From: an uncultured Campylobacter sp.
GTDB lineage: Bacteria; Campylobacterota; Campylobacteria; Campylobacterales; Campylobacteraceae
Assembly: GCF_905373215.1 (NCBI RefSeq)
Contig: NZ_CAJPRT010000024.1
Location: 1-24,024 of the forward strand
Length of the DNA stretch: 24,024 bases
Direction: 5' to 3'
Position numbers and translations under genes: made by a program. This document shows positions 7,365 to 16,600 of the stretch, piece after piece (the stretch's first letter is position 1; each line of letters starts with the position of its first letter). The notes below the pieces were generated by a model, which was not told the DNA's origin, searched no databases, and saw nothing but the letters and a program-made list of their open reading frames with translations.

Positions 7365-7886
7365 TTACTCTTTAGGAGCGCCTGTGTATTGGAAGGTGTA
7401 TTTAACCGATAACGGCTCCCACCATTTGCCTACGCCGGTCGCTTTGTCTGCGTGGCGGCCAAATCCGTTGGCGCTTGGATTTTCGATGTTGTAGGTTAGC
7501 TCGTAGTTGCCTACGCCGTTTACCATCTTGATATTGGCGCCGTAGTGAGGGCCGTCGCTAGCTACCATCGGCATGAAATTTCCCTTTTGAATCTTGCCGG
7601 TATCTAGGTTTTTAAGCACGTAAGCGATCTTTAGGTAAGGGATCCACTCGCCCTCGCCAAATCCGTTTGCGTTGCCTTTGATAGCGTGGATATCCGCCTC
7701 AAGGTGGATATCCGCCTTGCTAGGAGCTAGATCGATGCCTTTAGGCTCCATATCGATAGGCTGAAGATAAACTGCCGCGATCTCCATTCCATTTTGCTCA
7801 ATCGGCTCGCCGATCGGATGCTCTCCTGCCATTGCTATAACAGAGGCTAAGCTTAGCGCCAACATACCTGAAAAAATCTTTTTCAT
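7365..7886 (-). CDS. p19: P19 periplasmic iron/copper-binding protein (Cj1659-like)
   Basis: A 173-residue protein. The frame is open further upstream, to 8012, but that region lies inside the FTR1 gene. I chose the ATG at 7886 because it follows AGGAGA and begins a clear signal peptide (MKKIFSGMLALSL, cleavage near AMA). The mature protein matches the P19/Tpd family: the DIHLEADIHA segment, the PYLKIAYVL strand, the Met-containing NFMPMVASDGPHYG loop and the GFGRHADKATGVGKW motif. These carry the His, Glu and Met residues used for copper and iron in C. jejuni P19. It is a homodimeric periplasmic protein needed for growth when iron is scarce and acts with the FTR1 permease. It starts 14 bp after that gene, so the two are co-transcribed. 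Confidence 0.95.
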   Translation of the reverse strand: MKKIFSGMLALSLASVIAMAGEHPIGEPIEQNGMEIAAVYLQPIDMEPKGIDLAPSKADIHLEADIHAIKGNANGFGEGEWIPYLKIAYVLKNLDTGKIQKGNFMPMVASDGPHYGANIKMVNGVGNYELTYNIENPSANGFGRHADKATGVGKWWEPLSVKYTFQYTGAPKE

Positions 7887-7900
7887 CTTTTCTCTCCTTA

Positions 7901-9832
7901 TTAAGATTTGTTTTTTTGCTTGTTTTTTAAGATTAAAATTCCTACGATCAAAAGCACGATCATCACCGCTTGCGGCACTAGGCTCTGGACGTAAGGATAA
8001 AATCCGATCCACGTAATCGTAGGAAGCCCGTCTATTACCGTAGGCACGAATACCTTGCCCTCGACTAGCTCCATCACGCCCTTGCCCACGAATACGACGG
8101 ACATATAAAATATGATGACCGATGTAGCAATGAAAAATGGCTTAATAGCGATTTTAAGCGAGAATTTTTTGATAACGATATAAACTATAATAAGAGCCGC
8201 CAGACCCGCTACAAAGCCTGCTGCTACCATGCTGGTAGCTGCCGGACTTTTAGCATCGAAAAGTAGTGCTAGATAAAATAGCACCGTCTCTGCGCCCTCG
8301 CGATAAACTGCCAAAAATACCGTCCACCAAAGCATCTTGCTATCGCCAGAGCTTAGGCTGTTTGAAATTTGACCTTGTATATAGGCGCTCCACTTTTTGG
8401 AGCTTGCATTCGAAAGAAGCCAAAAGCCCACATAAAATAGCAGAACTACGGCGATTAACATCACCGCGCCCTCCATCACTTCGCGCGTTTGTCCTGCATT
8501 TTCGCTACCAAAGATATAATTCAGCCCGTAAGCCGTAGCGATACTTAGCACAACCGCGACGCCAAGAGCGCTGTAAACGATATTTAGGTGCTTTGAGTTG
8601 CCGGATTTTATAAGTAGAGCGATGACTGCAGCTACGATGATGAGCGCTTCAAATCCTTCACGCAAGATAATGATAAACGCGTATAAAAATAGATCCCAAT
8701 TGCTTGATTTCTTCGTTAGCTCTAGGCTTTGGGTAAGCTGATCAAATAGCTTATTTTGCGCCGCTACAATCTGCTCTTTGGAAGCACCCGCGCGCATAAG
8801 AGCCGAAATTTTATTAAAGCTTGCTTCGGTGTCTAGCTTAAGCTGAGTATTTTTAGCACCGACGATATTCTCCATGCCGCTCTCTTCGTATTCATCAAAG
8901 TAGATATTACCGCTCTCGTCGATCGCGTCATCAACCTTGCCGCTCTCGTAAAGCTGCAAAACCTTAGCCATTTTGTCTTTGATATTTTGCACAATCGGCG
9001 TAAAATCCTTGCCCTCATCCTCGCTAGTATCGCTTTGTGCTAACGCAGTCTGCGGCGCTATGGAGTAGCTTTCTTGCGGCAAATCATTTACGGCTTTTAA
9101 TGCTAGATTATCTAGGGCGTTTATCGCTTCGTCAAATTTTGATTTGTCTGTATCCGCATCCTCGCGCAAGAGATTTCCGATAATTTGCTGGATTGATTGA
9201 TCGGTCTGAGATGAGACATATTTTCGCACTGCCTCCTCTAGACGTTCGTTGCGGTAGATATCAAATTTAGCGCGATTTAGCGCAGCTTTTAGCGCAGCAG
9301 TGTCTTTCTTATCAAACGCAGCTTTAGCGTTATCCAGCTCAGCTTTAAATTCCGTATAGACGCTCATCCAAGGAGAAGTTGCGCCAGATGCTGCGGAATT
9401 CCCGCCTGAGGCTGGCGCAGAAGTGCTACCGTCGCCTCCGTCTTGATACTCGGCTACGAGACGATGACCAGATTCGATCGCAGGCAGAACCTCATCAATC
9501 TCGCGATTTAGATTATCGATCATAGCTTGGATCTCATTTAGAGGCTTTTCGGCTTTGATCGCTTTACGGATATCGCCGAATTGCTTCTCCATATCGTAGG
9601 ATTTTTTCTGACTTAAATTTATGCGAATGCCGGCTTCTAAATTTTCAAAATGCCCGAAATACGCCTCTTGGGTTATCTTTCTGGCCTCCGAGTTATTGCC
9701 GTCTACATAAAATTTAACCGCCTGGGCAAATTTTTCTTTAATCGCCGCCGCTTCGGCGCGATAATCGGTCTGCGCCAGCAACATGCAAAATGGAAAAATA
9801 AGAGCCAAAATCGCAAATTTAAAAAATTTCAT
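7901..9832 (-). CDS. FTR1-family iron permease with large periplasmic domain (Cj1658-like)
   Basis: A 643-residue inner-membrane protein. A signal peptide (residues 1-20, ending LLAQ) is followed by about 360 periplasmic residues and then an FTR1 membrane domain of about seven helices. The two iron-binding motifs of the family are present: REGFE at 391-395 and REGAE at 511-515. The periplasmic part looks like an internal duplication: residues about 24-130 and 280-375 share the order IKxK, Y-x-x-G, EAYF/NIYF and a Glu-rich helix. A Gly/Ser/Ala linker (about 132-153) separates the first repeat from the next helical segment. FTR1 proteins carry iron across the membrane, here fed by P19. It is the first gene of the operon, with a promoter-like -10 about 50 bp upstream. 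Confidence 0.93.
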   Translation of the reverse strand: MKFFKFAILALIFPFCMLLAQTDYRAEAAAIKEKFAQAVKFYVDGNNSEARKITQEAYFGHFENLEAGIRINLSQKKSYDMEKQFGDIRKAIKAEKPLNEIQAMIDNLNREIDEVLPAIESGHRLVAEYQDGGDGSTSAPASGGNSAASGATSPWMSVYTEFKAELDNAKAAFDKKDTAALKAALNRAKFDIYRNERLEEAVRKYVSSQTDQSIQQIIGNLLREDADTDKSKFDEAINALDNLALKAVNDLPQESYSIAPQTALAQSDTSEDEGKDFTPIVQNIKDKMAKVLQLYESGKVDDAIDESGNIYFDEYEESGMENIVGAKNTQLKLDTEASFNKISALMRAGASKEQIVAAQNKLFDQLTQSLELTKKSSNWDLFLYAFIIILREGFEALIIVAAVIALLIKSGNSKHLNIVYSALGVAVVLSIATAYGLNYIFGSENAGQTREVMEGAVMLIAVVLLFYVGFWLLSNASSKKWSAYIQGQISNSLSSGDSKMLWWTVFLAVYREGAETVLFYLALLFDAKSPAATSMVAAGFVAGLAALIIVYIVIKKFSLKIAIKPFFIATSVIIFYMSVVFVGKGVMELVEGKVFVPTVIDGLPTITWIGFYPYVQSLVPQAVMIVLLIVGILILKNKQKNKS

Positions 9833-9883
9833 CTGAACCTTCTTAAGTTAAATTTATACATTAAATTTCAAAATTAAGTAGCA

Positions 9884-9889
9884 ATTATA
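9884..9889 (-). promoter_or_regulatory. -10 box for the ftr1-p19 operon
   Basis: A perfect TATAAT on the minus strand, 52-57 bases before the FTR1 ATG, preceded by a T-rich stretch as in Campylobacter sigma-70 promoters. The P19 locus of C. jejuni is Fur-regulated. Here I see only a half-site-like TTATCATA at 9925-9932, so a Fur box is not demonstrated. Confidence 0.55.
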
Positions 9890-10020
9890 TGTAGAAAAAT
9901 CTTAAAAAGTAATAAAAAAAGCGGTTATCATAAAGCACGAAAGCGGCTAAATTCTCAATTGCGAGAGCTTTTTGATAGATGGAATTTAATAGAATTTAGG
10001 ATATGACGGAATTTTAAACG

Positions 10021-10044
10021 GCAGTCGGATTTTACTCCGACTGC
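10021..10044 (-). terminator. Hairpin terminator after petC
   Basis: GCAGTCGGA and TCCGACTGC form a perfect 9-bp stem with a 6-base loop, 8 bases beyond the petC stop. AT-rich flanks lie on both sides. It probably ends the bc1 transcript before the P19 operon promoter. Confidence 0.75.
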
Positions 10045-10051
10045 TAAAATT

Positions 10052-11155
10052 TTAGTGAAGTTTCGACCAAATTTTGCTTTTCCAAAGACCTGCAAAAACA
10101 GAAAGGATCAAGAAATAAATCATAATATTTATGGTTGTAGCTTCACGCTCAGTTTTTTTGCTATCGCCTATGTCAGCTAGATACTCCACGACCTTGGCTT
10201 CAGCGTTTTCGTTCAAGCCTACGCGAGGCATCGAAGTGCCTGGAAGCTTCTTTTGTGTATCATTGATAAACTCGTGCAGATAGTTGGCGCCCTTAGAACG
10301 GATCATCATCGAAAGATCAGGAGGCGTCGAGCCCATATATGCAGCCAAGCTAGCCTTGTCGCTGGATGCAAAGAGCTTATCATACTTGACATCGTGGCAT
10401 CTTAGACAAGCATCCCCAAAAACCGCCTTGCTTAAAAGGAATTTTTTCTGCGCTTCGTCTAGTTCAGTGCCTTGCTTGATGCCGCTAACCGCAGCCTCAG
10501 AGGCGATTAGCTTATCCTCGCTAGGAGCGACCGATTTCAGATAAGCTACGATATCGGCAATCTCTTGATTTAGATCACCGCCCGCACCGAAAAATCCAGG
10601 CATCGGAAAAGGCTTTTCGTCGCCAAATTTCTGATCTAGCTTAAGAGCCATGATCGGATCTTTGATAAGCGCAGCTAAGAATTTATCGGTGTATAGATAG
10701 CCTGCGCTACTAAGATCCGGCGGATTGACGCCGTATGCGGCACTGGCGCTTGCCGCGTCCATAGGAGCGGGGATATTTGCACTTTTTACTCCATGACATG
10801 CGGTGCAGCCTGCATTTGTAAAGGTCTCGGCGCCGCGCACGGCATCGCCTTTACTAAGATCGATTTTATTTATCTCGTCCCAAAAAAGCACCGTTTTGTC
10901 TTGTTGCTCTTTCGCACTGGCTAGGGCTTTTTTAGAATTTTTTATCATCGTTTCATCTCCGCCCTTTTCGGCTGCGGCCAAAGCGCTTTCTGCTGCGGCT
11001 ACGTTATGCGCAGCTAAAGCCGTATCGCCTGCTGCAAAGTCGTAATTTACCGGATCGGTGTGCGGACTGAGCTTAGTATGAGCATAAGGCTCGATAAACC
11101 AGTATAAAATTCCCACACAAAAAAGCACTAAGATTAGGGTTCTTATCTCTTTCAT
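10052..11155 (-). CDS. petC: Ubiquinol/menaquinol-cytochrome c reductase, dihaem cytochrome c subunit
   Basis: A 367-residue membrane-anchored cytochrome c. An N-terminal helix (about residues 7-22) and a C-terminal helix (about 343-360) flank a periplasmic domain with two haem-attachment sites, CTACH at 117-121 and CLRCH at 250-254. Downstream methionines such as MPGFF and TSMPR are plausible axial ligands. Two c-type haems in place of cytochrome c1 is the Campylobacterota form of the bc1 complex. Residues about 40-90 are Ala/Lys/Glu-rich and predicted helical, spacing the first haem from the membrane. The start lies 2 bp after the petB stop. The subunit passes electrons from the Rieske protein to soluble cytochromes c, and CcsBA would supply its haem attachment. 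Confidence 0.95.
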   Translation of the reverse strand: MKEIRTLILVLFCVGILYWFIEPYAHTKLSPHTDPVNYDFAAGDTALAAHNVAAAESALAAAEKGGDETMIKNSKKALASAKEQQDKTVLFWDEINKIDLSKGDAVRGAETFTNAGCTACHGVKSANIPAPMDAASASAAYGVNPPDLSSAGYLYTDKFLAALIKDPIMALKLDQKFGDEKPFPMPGFFGAGGDLNQEIADIVAYLKSVAPSEDKLIASEAAVSGIKQGTELDEAQKKFLLSKAVFGDACLRCHDVKYDKLFASSDKASLAAYMGSTPPDLSMMIRSKGANYLHEFINDTQKKLPGTSMPRVGLNENAEAKVVEYLADIGDSKKTEREATTINIMIYFLILSVFAGLWKSKIWSKLH

Positions 11156-11157
11156 GG

Positions 11158-12417
11158 CTAGACCCTCTTTCTTTCTGCGATTGTAATTAACGGAAGCACT
11201 ACGACGAGCAATCCGATATAGATGATTGATAAAGCAAAGCCCCAGTATTTGTTTTCGATACCGAGCTCCGCGCCGTCTGCAGGGAGCTTGCCGAAAAGGC
11301 TAAGCAGGATCATGTCGATTACTAAAATCCAAAACCAAATGAAAAACGCTTTGTTTTTGTGCGCAGGCGCTACTACGCTGCTGCGGTCAAATAACGGGAT
11401 AAAAAATAGCGAAACTCCGGCAAATGCAAAGGCGATAAGTCCGATGTCGGCAGCCTTAAGCGGCCCTACGTCGAAGTAAAATCCGCGCAGAATTTCATAC
11501 TCCCAAAGGAAGTACCACTCCGGATAGATATGCGTCGGGGTTTTGAGGCTGTTTGCCGGCTCGAAATTTATCGGATCCATCGCAAAATCGAAGTGAAAGC
11601 CCACTAGATAAAAGAAAAATATCATAAAGATACTGACGTAGAAAAAATCCTTCGCCAAAAAGCCCGGCCAAAACGGAATTACCTTGCTTTCGCTAGTTTT
11701 TCCTTCCAAATACTTCTCACCCTCGAGCTCAAAGTCTATCTCCTCGCCGTCTAGGTTATTTACATGCGGAAATCTAAGCGAATAAAAATGCACCGCCAGC
11801 ACCGCAACCACCACAAGAGGCAGCAAACAGACATGAAGCATAAAAAATCGCGTCAGCGTCGGATCGCTTACGGCGTAATCGCCGCGAATCCATTCGACTA
11901 TTGCATCGCCCACTACGGGAATTCCGCCGAACAAATTTGTAATAACCATCGCTGCCCAGTAGCTCATCTGCCCCCATGGAAGCATATATCCACTGAAAGC
12001 CTCCGCCGAAAAGATGATGAAAAGCAGCATTCCGCTTACCCAAATCATCTCTCGCCCTTGCTTATACGAGCGGTAATATATAGCTACTAAAGTATGAATG
12101 TATAAGATCAAAAATACGACCGATGCCGATACTGCGTGGATATGTCGCCATAGCCAGCCGTATTCGACCTCTTTCATAATCGTGAAATTTACGCTATCAA
12201 ATGCTAAATTTACATCCGGCTTATAATACATCACGAGCATTAGTCCACTAACGAATAAAACTATAAATAGCGTCATCAAAATAACACCCATCGCCCAAAG
12301 GAAGCTGATATTTTTAGGAATCCAATACTCGCTTACCATCACCTTGAAAAATTTCGTTACGGCAAGCCTTTGGTCGAACCAATCCCAAACTCCCGTAGCT
12401 TTTCTTATATGTGCCAT
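11158..12417 (-). CDS. petB: Cytochrome b subunit of the bc1 complex
   Basis: A 419-residue integral membrane protein with about eight or nine helices. The paired haem-ligand histidines are visible in the RHIHAV and YIHTLV segments and again in MLHVCLLP and AVHFYSLR. LPWGQMSYW and the quinol-site motif PEWY (in PEWYFLWEY) are both present. It carries haems bL and bH and oxidises menaquinol. Length and motifs match full-length, not split, cytochrome b. It begins 9 bp after petA, and its ribosome site TAGGAG overlaps the petA stop codon, so translation is likely coupled. Confidence 0.97.
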   Translation of the reverse strand: MAHIRKATGVWDWFDQRLAVTKFFKVMVSEYWIPKNISFLWAMGVILMTLFIVLFVSGLMLVMYYKPDVNLAFDSVNFTIMKEVEYGWLWRHIHAVSASVVFLILYIHTLVAIYYRSYKQGREMIWVSGMLLFIIFSAEAFSGYMLPWGQMSYWAAMVITNLFGGIPVVGDAIVEWIRGDYAVSDPTLTRFFMLHVCLLPLVVVAVLAVHFYSLRFPHVNNLDGEEIDFELEGEKYLEGKTSESKVIPFWPGFLAKDFFYVSIFMIFFFYLVGFHFDFAMDPINFEPANSLKTPTHIYPEWYFLWEYEILRGFYFDVGPLKAADIGLIAFAFAGVSLFFIPLFDRSSVVAPAHKNKAFFIWFWILVIDMILLSLFGKLPADGAELGIENKYWGFALSIIYIGLLVVVLPLITIAERKRV

Positions 12418-12426
12418 CTGCGTCTC

Positions 12427-12933
12427 CTATGCTTTCTGCTTTAGGGCTTGGTATTCGGGGCCCTCTTCGCCTAAAACGAGTTTCGTTCCGTCGATTTTAA
12501 AGGGCGGTATATCCATAGGACGCGGCGGCGGACCGAATACGTTTATGCCGTTAGCATCGAAAATCCCACCATGACATGCACAAATGAATTGTTGCGTCGA
12601 TGGCTTGTAGCTGGGAATACAGCCCAAATGCGTGCAAAGCCCGATGCAAAGCGTATATCTAGCATCCCCTACGACGACGTCACGGGCATCATTTTTGGGC
12701 ATATCGGCGGTCTTTTTAAGCACGAAAATCGGCTTTTTGCGCCACTGCGTTTGATAAAGCTCGCCCTCTTTGATCGGACTTAGATCTACCGTAGTGACGC
12801 CGGCGGCGCGCACGCTAGGTAGCGGATCCCACGATTTCTTCATCCCCACGAGCGCAAAAACGCCACCCACAGCGGCAACTGCGCCGAAAGTAAGCCCGAT
12901 AAAGCCTCGTCTATCCTGTTTTAGATCAGACAT
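12427..12933 (-). CDS. petA: Rieske iron-sulphur subunit of the bc1 complex
   Basis: A 168-residue protein. Residues 8-30 form a twin-arginine-type signal anchor (RRGFIGL followed by a hydrophobic stretch), so the folded cluster protein is exported by Tat and remains anchored. The Rieske cluster boxes are CTHLGC at 100-105 and CACHGG at 118-123. These give the two Cys and two His 2Fe-2S ligands plus the disulphide cysteines. The GPPPRPMD proline loop follows. It is first in petABC, with the ribosome site GAAAGGA. It accepts electrons from quinol at cytochrome b and hands them to PetC. Confidence 0.97.
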   Translation of the reverse strand: MSDLKQDRRGFIGLTFGAVAAVGGVFALVGMKKSWDPLPSVRAAGVTTVDLSPIKEGELYQTQWRKKPIFVLKKTADMPKNDARDVVVGDARYTLCIGLCTHLGCIPSYKPSTQQFICACHGGIFDANGINVFGPPPRPMDIPPFKIDGTKLVLGEEGPEYQALKQKA

Positions 12934-12953
12934 CTTTATCCTTTCAAATTAAG

Positions 12954-12973
12954 AAATTGACAAGCGTCAATTT
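12954..12973. promoter_or_regulatory. Inverted repeat upstream of petA, possible FNR/CRP-type operator
   Basis: AAATTGAC and GTCAATTT form a perfect 8-bp inverted repeat with a 4-base spacer. The core TTGAC-N4-GTCAA has the spacing of FNR/CRP-family sites (FNR itself is TTGAT-N4-ATCAA). It lies in the petA leader, between the -10 and the ribosome site, where a bound dimer would block transcription. As RNA it would be only a weak hairpin. Confidence 0.5.
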
Positions 12974-13000
12974 TAGCCAAATAAAGATTAAATCAATATG

Positions 13001-13006
13001 ATTATA
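13001..13006 (-). promoter_or_regulatory. -10 box for petABC
   Basis: A perfect TATAAT on the minus strand in the context CTGCTTATAATC, about 70 bases before the petA ATG. No distinct -35. It is the only TATAAT I found between ccsBA and petA. Confidence 0.55.
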
Positions 13007-13009
13007 AGC

Positions 13010-13638
13010 AGAAATTTAGCTTAATCTTGCAAGCTAAATTATATTTTAAGATAATTTTAATGCCTGGCGAGGCGTTTTCGTGGCTTAAAATTTTATAAAT
13101 TTTCAAATTCTGTCATGTTTTATCATGGCGCGAAATTTAAAATTTGAAAATTTTATCGCGCAAAGGTTGCTACAACAATGGCGTGCGAAATTTTAAAATT
13201 TCGACATCATAAATAAAATTTCATAAAGAGCGAGATTTTAAATTTTAAATTTAAAGATGAGCATAGAATTTATAAAATCAAATTTTAAAATTTCACTGCT
13301 CGGTTATGGCAGCGACGGGGTGGAATTTTGCACTAGCGCGCTAGCTGAAATTTTAAAATTCTAAATTACGTCGCACTTCCGTCGCATGAAAAAATTCCAC
13401 TAGAAGTAAAATTTAAAACATTAAAACCCCATAGCGGTGCAAATTCTAAATCATTAGAATTTTACGACGCCTTAAAATTTCAAGCATCAAAGTCCTGTCG
13501 CGATGCAAAATTTTAAAATTTAGCGCAATCGCGAGCCGTAAAATTCTATAAAATTTTGCAGGACTTCAAAGCTTAGCTGAAATTTAAAGATAAATTCCAT
13601 AAATCCCTAAAGCCTCAGCAAGCTGCGAAATCTGGGCG
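13010..13638. other. Non-coding gap between petA and ccsBA
   Basis: No open frame with coding character. It is dense in A/T palindromes, including AAATTTTAAAATTT at 13188-13201, 13280-13293 and 13508-13521 and a one-base variant near 13345. Short GC words such as GCGATGC and GCGGTGC recur between them. It reads like decayed intergenic repeat DNA. No RNA gene was recognised. Confidence 0.6.
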
Positions 13639-13666
13639 AAATTTCAAAATTATTATTCTGAAATTT
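13639..13666 (-). terminator. Possible terminator of ccsBA
   Basis: AAATTTCA and TGAAATTT form a perfect 8-bp stem with a 12-base loop, 14 bases beyond the ccsBA stop. It is A/T-only apart from one pair and lacks a clear U-tract, so it is weak. Confidence 0.35.
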
Positions 13667-13679
13667 GGGCCCCACCCAT

Positions 13680-16600
13680 CTAAAGCCTAGCCGATTTGCC
13701 CGAGCGGAAATACGCCGCGATCGCAAGGGCCACCATCGAAGCGACCATCACGTACGCCCAGCCGGGCACTGGAATGCGCTCGCCGCTAGCGTAGGAGTGC
13801 ATGCCGCTTAGGTAGAAATTTACGCCAAAATAGGTCATTATGACGCTAAAATACGCAAACATCGAGGCTGTGGCAAAAGCGAATTGATTATTGAGCTTAG
13901 GCATAAATCTAAAATGCACGACCACCGCGTAGATAAAAATCGTAATGAGCGCCCAGGTCTCCTTCGGATCCCAGCCCCAGTAGCGCCCCCAGCTTTCGTT
14001 CGCCCACACGCCGCCTAGGAAGTTGCCCACCGTCAGCAAGCAAAGACCTAGGATCATCGACATTTCGTTGATATGCGTGGCTTCTGCGATATTGCGAGCG
14101 ATTTCGGGGTTTTTCTTATCGAACAGAAACATCACGAGGGTGAAAATTCCAAGCAGCATGCAAAGGCCTAAAAATCCGTAGCTCGCGGTGATTACCGAGA
14201 CGTGGATCGTAAGCCAGTGCGACTTCAATACAGGCTGAAGGTTCGTAATCTGCGGATCGATGTCGCTAAGATGCGCTACCATCAGCGTTATGCCCGCCAT
14301 TATTGACGTTAGCGCCAGCGAGATCGCGGATTTGCGCGAGAAGAATATTCCGCTTAGCGACAGCGCCCACGCGATGTAGATGAGCGATTCGTAGGAGTTA
14401 CTCCACGGCGCGTGCCCCGAGACGTAGCCGCGCAGCGCAAGACCCGCGGTATGCGCGATGAAGGCGACGATATTTACGACGTAAACGAGCTTAAACGCGC
14501 CGCCTAAGCGAAGAGCGGGCTTCATCATCCGCAAAAAGATAAAGATCAGAAGCAAAAATCCCGAGATAGTGTAGATCGGAAAGAGGCGAGAAAAAATTTT
14601 AGCCTTATTAAATAAAATTTCATATTTTATCGCGCTCTCGCTAGGCATTAGGTTTGCGCCGTTTTGTGCCTGGTATTTTTTGACGTAGCTTAGCATCTTT
14701 TCTGCGCCGCTCCAATCCCCGCTTTCTTGGGCATAGGCCACGGACGAAACGAATATTCCCATCATTTTTTTAACTTCAGCAGATTCGTTTTGATCCAGCG
14801 CATCGCCTAGATATAGCGGCGAAAGCCACTCGTTATTTTTAGCGTTCTTAACTGGAATAATTCTAAAATAATCCCCCATAAACGCCGAATAAAAGACGTT
14901 TACGCGCTCATTTACCTTGATGATCTCTTTATCTAACACACCGCGATTGCCCAAAGGCTTGCGGTTGATCTCCTCGACCATTTTATCGAGCTTGTAGTAG
15001 CTCTCGCCGCCTTTAAATTCAAAAAAATCCATCATACTGGCGTGGCTTTGCTTCTCATCCATACCTAGAATTTTTTTAAGCTCCGGCTCGCTAACCTTGA
15101 TGATTGGCGCACGCCTCCAGTAGCTTTGATTTAGCATAAACGAAAGCGCAGCGGCGTTATGGTTTAAAATTTCGCCATTTGGCGCCTTGTAGTCGTCGGC
15201 GCGGTAAATTTTATTTAAAAGCTCCCTAGAAACGGTATCGAAAGGCTCCATTCGCCCATCAAATCCCTGAATTACGAGGCTTGCTAGATCTTCGCTAAAT
15301 TTAGGATCGAATTTCGGTACGGCCAGCTCGCCTCCCATAGTAGAAAAATTATGCGGCGGGATGGAGTCTTGCTCCGCCGCAGATTCTTGCGAAGCGGAGC
15401 TATGCTTGGAATTTTCAGCGGCGGAATTCTGCACGGAATTTTGCGAAGCGGGATCTTGCACGCTAGCCGGGCTTTGCGACGCTGGATTTCCTACAGCTGC
15501 ATTTGAGGCGGAACTTTGCGAAGTAGAATTTTGAGTCGTGAAGTTTTGTTCGGCATTTGCTGTGCTAGGATACAATGCAGCCGAGCTCAAAGCCAACGCG
15601 CCTACAAATGCCAATGCCGCGCCTTTGGTACCGCGTCGCGATTTTTTGGCGCGTTTTGATGCAGAGCTTTCTGCGGGACTCGCAGGCGCCAAGCTAGATG
15701 CGGAATTTTTAGAATTTACATCTTTTTCTCTAGCAAGATGCGTATTTTCGCTGATTAAGCGCGAGAGCTTGAAAAAGCGCGAGCCCCGGTTGAAAAAGTT
15801 AAAAAACATCCCTACGCATAGCAGAAAGTATCCGACGTAGGTCGGGATCTTGCCAGGGTCTTTATTGAGCGAAAACACCGTGCCACGCTCATCCGTGTCG
15901 TATGAGCTTTGGAAAAATCGGTATCCGCCGTAATCGAGCACGTGATTCATAAAAATATCATAATCAAAGCTCGTATTGCCGTCTTTTAGCGTGATTTCGC
16001 TTTTATATCCAGAGGGCGAATTGGTACCTGGATAGCGATCCATCACAAAGTCGCGAAGCGCGATTTTAAAAGGCAGATGAAGCATCTTTGGTGCCAAGGC
16101 TACGATGAAATTCTTATCTCCCACCTTGTAGCTAGCGCCATGCGAATCCCTAGGCACGTAGATTTCGCGACTCTGCCCCGCAAAGCTTAGCGTAGCTACT
16201 ACGCCGGGCTCACCTGGTAAATTCGCAGCGACCGGGACAAATTTCTCGACCGCGGAGCTAAGCAGGCTAACGGGAGCGAAATTTATTCCGTCGAAGCTGT
16301 AAAGCAAGAGATTGCCTAGCGGATTATCCTCGTTTCTCTTAAGCGGCGCAGTGCTCATATCAGCCATTTTAGTGGCGTTTATATCAAGACTTGAGTTTAG
16401 ATAAAATTTGCCGTCTTTGGATTTTATGTAGATGAAATTCTTACTCTTAGGCTCTGCGTTAAAAGTGATACTAAGCTCGCCTATATCCATGCTTTCGCCT
16501 GATTGCAAGGAGACATTTTGGCTGCCAACGTTGTTGGAAAATAATAGCTCCACGCGCGCAGGAGCCTGTCCGGTCGGATCTTGCACCCATTTTAGCTCGC

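Noticed and set aside
7887..8012. Longer start for P19 inside the FTR1 gene
   Set aside because: The added 42 residues are basic, overlap FTR1 coding and would bury the signal peptide; the ATG at 7886 has an AGGAGA site.
9925..9932. Fur box upstream of ftr1-p19
   Set aside because: Only a half-site resemblance (TTATCATA); not enough to call despite the known Fur control of this locus in C. jejuni.
11774..12043. 89-codon minus frame inside petB
   Set aside because: It is an out-of-frame shadow of cytochrome b, whose own frame has all expected motifs.
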